Source of the DNA: Laetiporus sulphureus 93-53
Taxonomy: Eukaryota; Basidiomycota; Agaricomycetes; Polyporales; Laetiporaceae
Direction of reading: 5' to 3'
Assembly: GCF_001632365.1 (NCBI RefSeq)
Contig: NW_024468530.1
Location: forward strand, 1-64,000
DNA length: 64,000 nucleotides
Below, in pieces: positions 59,913-64,000 of this stretch; the first letter of the stretch is position 1; every line of letters begins with the position of its first letter. The position numbers and the translations under genes were made by a program. Under the pieces are notes generated by a model. That model had not been told where the DNA came from. It did not search any database and saw only the letters and a list, made by a program, of their open reading frames with translations.

Positions 59913-61437
59913 ATGCCTAAAAAGCAGACCTATCCATTTTGGTGAGCGATGTTTTAGCCAGAGCCTGTCACTCTATTGGCTCATACAAGCGTCCAAAGGC
60001 TTGGAGGTTAGTCTTCAATGACATTAGAACTTCGAACGACTCAATCTGAAAAACCGGCGTGTTGCAGGAGTCGCAGGGTCTAGTTCGTGTTCTTTCGCTT
60101 TATTATTCTCCGTTCTTCCGGCTCATCTGGCGTCGCTTCCAGTGGCAGCGTGCTGCACGCATCCGCTTGACCTCACCAAAGTGTGCGTCTTGCCGCATCT
60201 GGACAGCTTCGCTGCGGGCTCTCAATATCAATTCTCTCTTCTCGTTCACCTGACCCAGTCGCATGCAGACCATCCCTCCCCTGCCAGGTGCAAAACGCCC
60301 ATCAACGCTCTCGGTCATCCGCACGACCGTCGCCGAGCAGGGCGTCAAGAGCCTGTACACCGGGCTGACGGCGTCTCTCCTGCGGCAGATGTCCTACTCG
60401 CTCGTGCGCCTGGGGTCCTATGAGAGCATGAAGGAGCACTTGTCCAAGGATGGCCGGCCGTCAGGGGGCACGCTGCTGCTGGCGGCGATGCTCGCTGGTG
60501 GTCTGGGCGGCGTAGCTGGGAACCCTGCAGGTGAGCCGTCAATGCATGATGTCTCTGATATTTCCCTGTGTTGATCTGAGATCCGAAAGACATCCTGCTA
60601 GTCCGGATGACAAGTGATTCTATAAGGCCGCTAGAGCATCGGTATCATTACTCGAATGCGCTCAGCGGATTGGTGACCCTTGTCCGACATGAGGGTGCAA
60701 GGGGCTTGGCGAGAGGGCTTGGGACCAATACAGTGAGTTCCGCCGGTATGATCGACCCTGCTCATTGATGACGTATTTGATCAACAGACAAGAGCTGTCT
60801 TGATGAACGTAAGTGCCAGTGCTATATCGCTTCCTGGTCATCTCACGCAGTCGTCTTGCACAGGGTTCTCAAGTTTGGTCGTAAGTAGAGTCATTTCGTG
60901 TATATATAGTGTTATTGACACTCCGGATCAGATACGATCTATTCAAAACTATTTTGCTACGACATCGCATACCGGTCATTGACTACCATTTTCACGACAA
61001 CCTAGGCTTACATATGGCTGCAAGCACGTTAGCCGGAACGGTAGCGACTAGTATGTCAATGTTATGTAACATCTTCATAGTTGCTTACATTTTTGCTATG
61101 GCAGCCGTTTGCTCTCCTGCGGATGTCATGCGGTCAAGACTTATGTCAGCGGTACGTGTTGTTCCAGCCACGGTAAAAACCGCTCTTCAACAAAACGTAC
61201 AAATAGAAAGGCAAATCCCGCCCTCTAGAGGTGCTCACGCGCTCCTTGCGCGAAGAGGGCCCCAGATTCCTCTTCAAGGGATGGACACCAGCATTCATCC
61301 GTCTGGGGCCCAACACAATCTTTATGTTCGTGTTCCTCGAGGTACGCTATGATTTCGATGCCTGGCGAGCATGAAACTGATGGGAAATGTACCAGCAATT
61401 GAAGAAGGGCTGGAGGACCCTCTTCCCCGCCCAGTGA
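59913..61437 (+). CDS. dic1: Mitochondrial dicarboxylate carrier (SLC25 family)
   Basis: Twelve exons: 59913-59941, 59999-60006 (8 nt), 60068-60082 (15 nt), 60143-60182, 60259-60530, 60590-60732, 60788-60808, 60864-60880, 60932-61050, 61105-61151, 61207-61341, 61396-61437; about 888 nt, 295 aa. Three mitochondrial-carrier repeats carry the signatures PLDLTK (HPLDLTKVRMQ), PADILLVR and PADVMRSRLM; FLFKGWTPAFIRLGPNTI closes the last. The family exchanges malate/succinate for phosphate across the inner membrane; yeast Dic1 has 298 aa. The first exons rebuild FWLGGVAGSMAACCTHP only if the 8-nt exon is used. The splice after LTK is uncertain: a strong GT donor (60181) with acceptor 60268 would drop VRMQ, while a GC donor (60183) with acceptor 60258 keeps it. 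Both keep frame. Confidence 0.85.
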
Positions 61438-61869
61438 CGGGGCATTTCCTCCGGCTTTAGAGTGTCCGTATGTATGACAATATACCGCATCGGGAATTGT
61501 TTGGGGGCAGAGATATCTTTGGCATAGACATGCTACAGTATATAGCGACTATATAGGATTTAGAACGTACTACGAATACCCGTAGACCAGTTGTCTCCCA
61601 GCTTCTCCGTCTCTGTTATCTTTCAATTTCAATCGTCACGCTTTAAGTCCACCGTCCAGATGTCCCCTGCAGGCTGTTACGACGCGACGCGTTAGCGCTC
61701 ACACTGCAAATTAGCAGTCCATTGTTGCACGTGATCGCTCGACGGCGGGACTGGCGGAGATCTATCTCAGCTCTATGTAGCTCTCAGCTCGTGCGCTCGT
61801 CCGCATTCCCATTGAATCTTTATCCGCACATTGCTTTAGCCCTTGTCTCTTGCTATTGGTGACGGCAAC
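61438..61869. other. Interval between the carrier and helicase genes
   Basis: About 430 bp, 3' flank of the carrier and promoter of the helicase; nothing else seen. Confidence 0.5.
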
Positions 61870-64000
61870 ATGGAAGCGTTTCAATTACTTTCTCGCGGAG
61901 GCGCACGCTTCGACAAGAAACGGTTCCAGAACGACGTGCAAATATTTAATGTTAGTGAAGTCCAGTACCTTTCTCCACGTAGATAGTCCCACTTAAAAAC
62001 AGAAGGAGAAGGCAAGCAAGTCCAAGGGCAAGGCGCCAGTCAAAGCTGTTGATGGAGAGATCCCGCCTGAACTAGATTTCTTCAAGTATGCACAAGGCAG
62101 CTCTGTCAAACGGAAGGAGCCGGAGAGCAGCACGCAGCTGGAGAACGACGAGGCCGATGCACGAGGGAAGAAGCAGAGAACAGCAGCTGCGGAGGACGAT
62201 GAGGACGACAGACGGGAGGAAGAGCCACCCATGCCTAGACACAGGGTCACCACGAAGGGCTCTAATGTCCCGGCGCATGTGGAATCATTCCAGGAACTGT
62301 GCGAGAGATACAGTATGTCTACACATCTCCTGCCCAACCTGTCCAAGAGCGGATACAAGTGCCCGACTGGAATTCAGTCGTACGGCATCCCTATACTCAT
62401 GGAGGTATGTCGAGACCGATGAATCGAGTAGAGAGTTTATGGTTAATATTTTCGGATTATCAGTCGCGGGACCTGGCTGCAATCTCTCCGACGGGTACAG
62501 GAAAGACATTGTCCTACCTCTTGCCAATCATGTCCCATCTCGATGCTCCATCCTCGCGTTCAAAGGCCGATTGCGGTGCCGGCGTTCGGGCTCTTGTCCT
62601 GGCGCCAACGCGCGAGCTTGCCCACCAAATACATAATGAGTGCCTCAAACTAGCTCAGGGTCGAAAGTGGAGAGTGGTGCTATTCAGCAAAGCGACTGCT
62701 AGCACGCTAGCAGACAAGACCGTCCGCGACAAAGTCGGTTAGTGCCTCGTGAGAATTTATCGTGGATCGGGGCAATGTCCGCTCATTTCGCGCGTAGACA
62801 TCATCATCAGCACGCCCCTCCGGCTGGTCTCGGCCCTCCAAGCAGGGCACCTCGAACTGAATAAGTGCGCCCGTCTCATATTGCTTTCTAAGGAATGGTT
62901 CTGATTCTGACATTTATAGCGTGCGACATGTGGTTCTCGACGAAGCCGATCGCATGCTCGATTCAGAGTTTCTGTCCCAGGTGCAAGAAATTATTGCCGC
63001 TTGTACGTACCCACAAGTCCAGAAGGCCGTCTTCAGCGCTACGTTGCCGGCAGGCGCGGAAAGGACCGCGATGGGTATGCTTCATGACCCAATACGCGTT
63101 GTGGTTGGTCTCAAGTGCGTCGTCCTGCCGTTTGCATAGGAGTCATTTCTCCAATTTGACATCTTCAGAGACACACCTCTCCCTTTAATTTCGCAATCAC
63201 TTACCTATGTTGCCGATGATTCTTCCAAATTGCCGGCACTTCTACAGTACCTGTCACAGCCATATAATCCTCCTATCCTGGTCTTTGTCTCGTCTCAGCC
63301 ACGTGCAACGTCCCTTGCAGAGGAGCTGGTATTACATAGTGTACCAAACGTGGACTGCCTGCATGCCGGCATGACAAAGAAAGAGCGGGATGAAGCTGTC
63401 GCGCGTATGAGGCGGGGTGAAAGCTGGGTGATGGTCAGTACCGAAGTCATGGCAAGGGGTATGGACTTCAAAGGCGTGCGGGAAGTGATTAATTACGATT
63501 TCCCACAAAGCGTCCAGAGCTATGTGCATCGCATCGGTGAGTTGACAGCTGGGCGCGTCGCCTTGCGTGGTCTTAGCGACGGACGTTTTATATTCGTGGG
63601 TTGACAGGGCGAACGGGGCGTGCTGGTAGGGAAGGCAAGGCGATAACGTACTTCACCGATGAAGACGCACCATTTTTGAAGACGTAGGTCGTCCCCGAAA
63701 CCTGTTTGGGACCCGCTTAGAGACGTTTCATCATTCATCCCCTTAGCATCGCCAATGTACTCCTTCAGTCTGGATCGACGGTGCCTGATTGGATCATGAA
63801 GCTTCCAAAGCCATCGATGCTCAAGAGGCGGCAAATGGGGAAGGTGAAGCGTGCTGAAGCGGTGAACAATGCAAGCAAGGTAGGCCGGGATGATGCGATC
63901 AAGAAGAGGTTCGTTCGTTCAATACAGTATCTTCCCATAGCCGAAGCAGCGACTGACCATCGATAACAATATTAGAGAGATAATTGCTGGTTCGATGAGA
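61870..64000 (+). CDS. rok1: DEAD-box RNA helicase, Rok1/DDX52 type, 3' end missing
   Basis: Exons seen: 61870-61950, 62003-62404, 62464-62737, 62798-62864, 62920-63114, 63169-63536, 63608-63683, 63747-63908 and 63976 to the window edge. The start [19 protein letters not shown] is typical of Rok1. Helicase motifs in order: Q motif (GYKCPTGIQ), Walker [24 protein letters not shown] (VLDEADRML), SAT (FSATLP), MARGMD and [11 protein letters not shown]. Rok1 is needed for 18S rRNA processing and 40S assembly in the nucleolus, with Rrp5. The acidic/basic N-terminal linker (about residues 30-110) is usual. The KKREIIAGS end fits the family's basic C-terminus; little seems to be missing beyond the edge. 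Confidence 0.92.

Overview
The window is nuclear DNA of a filamentous basidiomycete, most likely an Agaricomycete (mushroom or polypore type). The evidence is dense GT-AG introns of about 42-120 nt, many micro-exons, an expanded F-box/leucine-rich family, secreted GH16 glucanases, a small cysteine-rich secreted protein, and SDR and TPR families typical of this group. Gene models were built by hand from conserved protein motifs and splice sites. In nearly every model the exon phases sum to whole codons.

Layout. 1-6.2 kb: the 3' part of a BTB/POZ-type gene, an intronless stump of a cullin, and a complete SUV39/Clr4-type H3K9 methyltransferase (chromodomain, pre-SET, SET, post-SET). 8.4-17.8 kb: a duplicated two-gene module of F-box gene plus short-chain dehydrogenase (SDR). 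Copy 1 keeps the F-box gene and has a decayed SDR; copy 2 keeps the SDR and has an F-box gene cut by a 706-bp terminal-inverted-repeat element. 18.5-35 kb: class 1A-like dihydroorotate dehydrogenase, a CaMK-type kinase, a Pumilio protein, a Vps38/UVRAG-type subunit, and an unassigned helical/acidic protein. 35.4-44.4 kb: a GYF-domain protein, an acetyl-CoA transporter (SLC33A1 family), and a third F-box gene. 46.7-58.6 kb: two GH16 paralogues in opposite orientation flank ribosomal protein S29, an intron-containing tRNA-Lys(CUU), a ten-cysteine secreted protein, a TPR gene with an apparent 2-nt frameshift, and a SprT/GCNA-like metalloprotease. 59.9-64 kb: a mitochondrial dicarboxylate carrier and the start of a Rok1/DDX52 DEAD-box helicase, cut by the window edge.

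Most genes are housekeeping: chromatin, mRNA regulation, membrane trafficking, ribosome biogenesis, metabolite transport. The accessory parts are the F-box/SDR block and the GH16/secreted-protein block. The most interesting features are gene-structure ones: a 10-nt micro-exon kept in three F-box paralogues, 7-, 8- and 9-nt micro-exons that rebuild conserved motifs, at least four GC-AG introns, the mobile element in an F-box gene, and reciprocal loss in a duplicated module. I found no CRISPR array, operon, or other system that looks wholly new.
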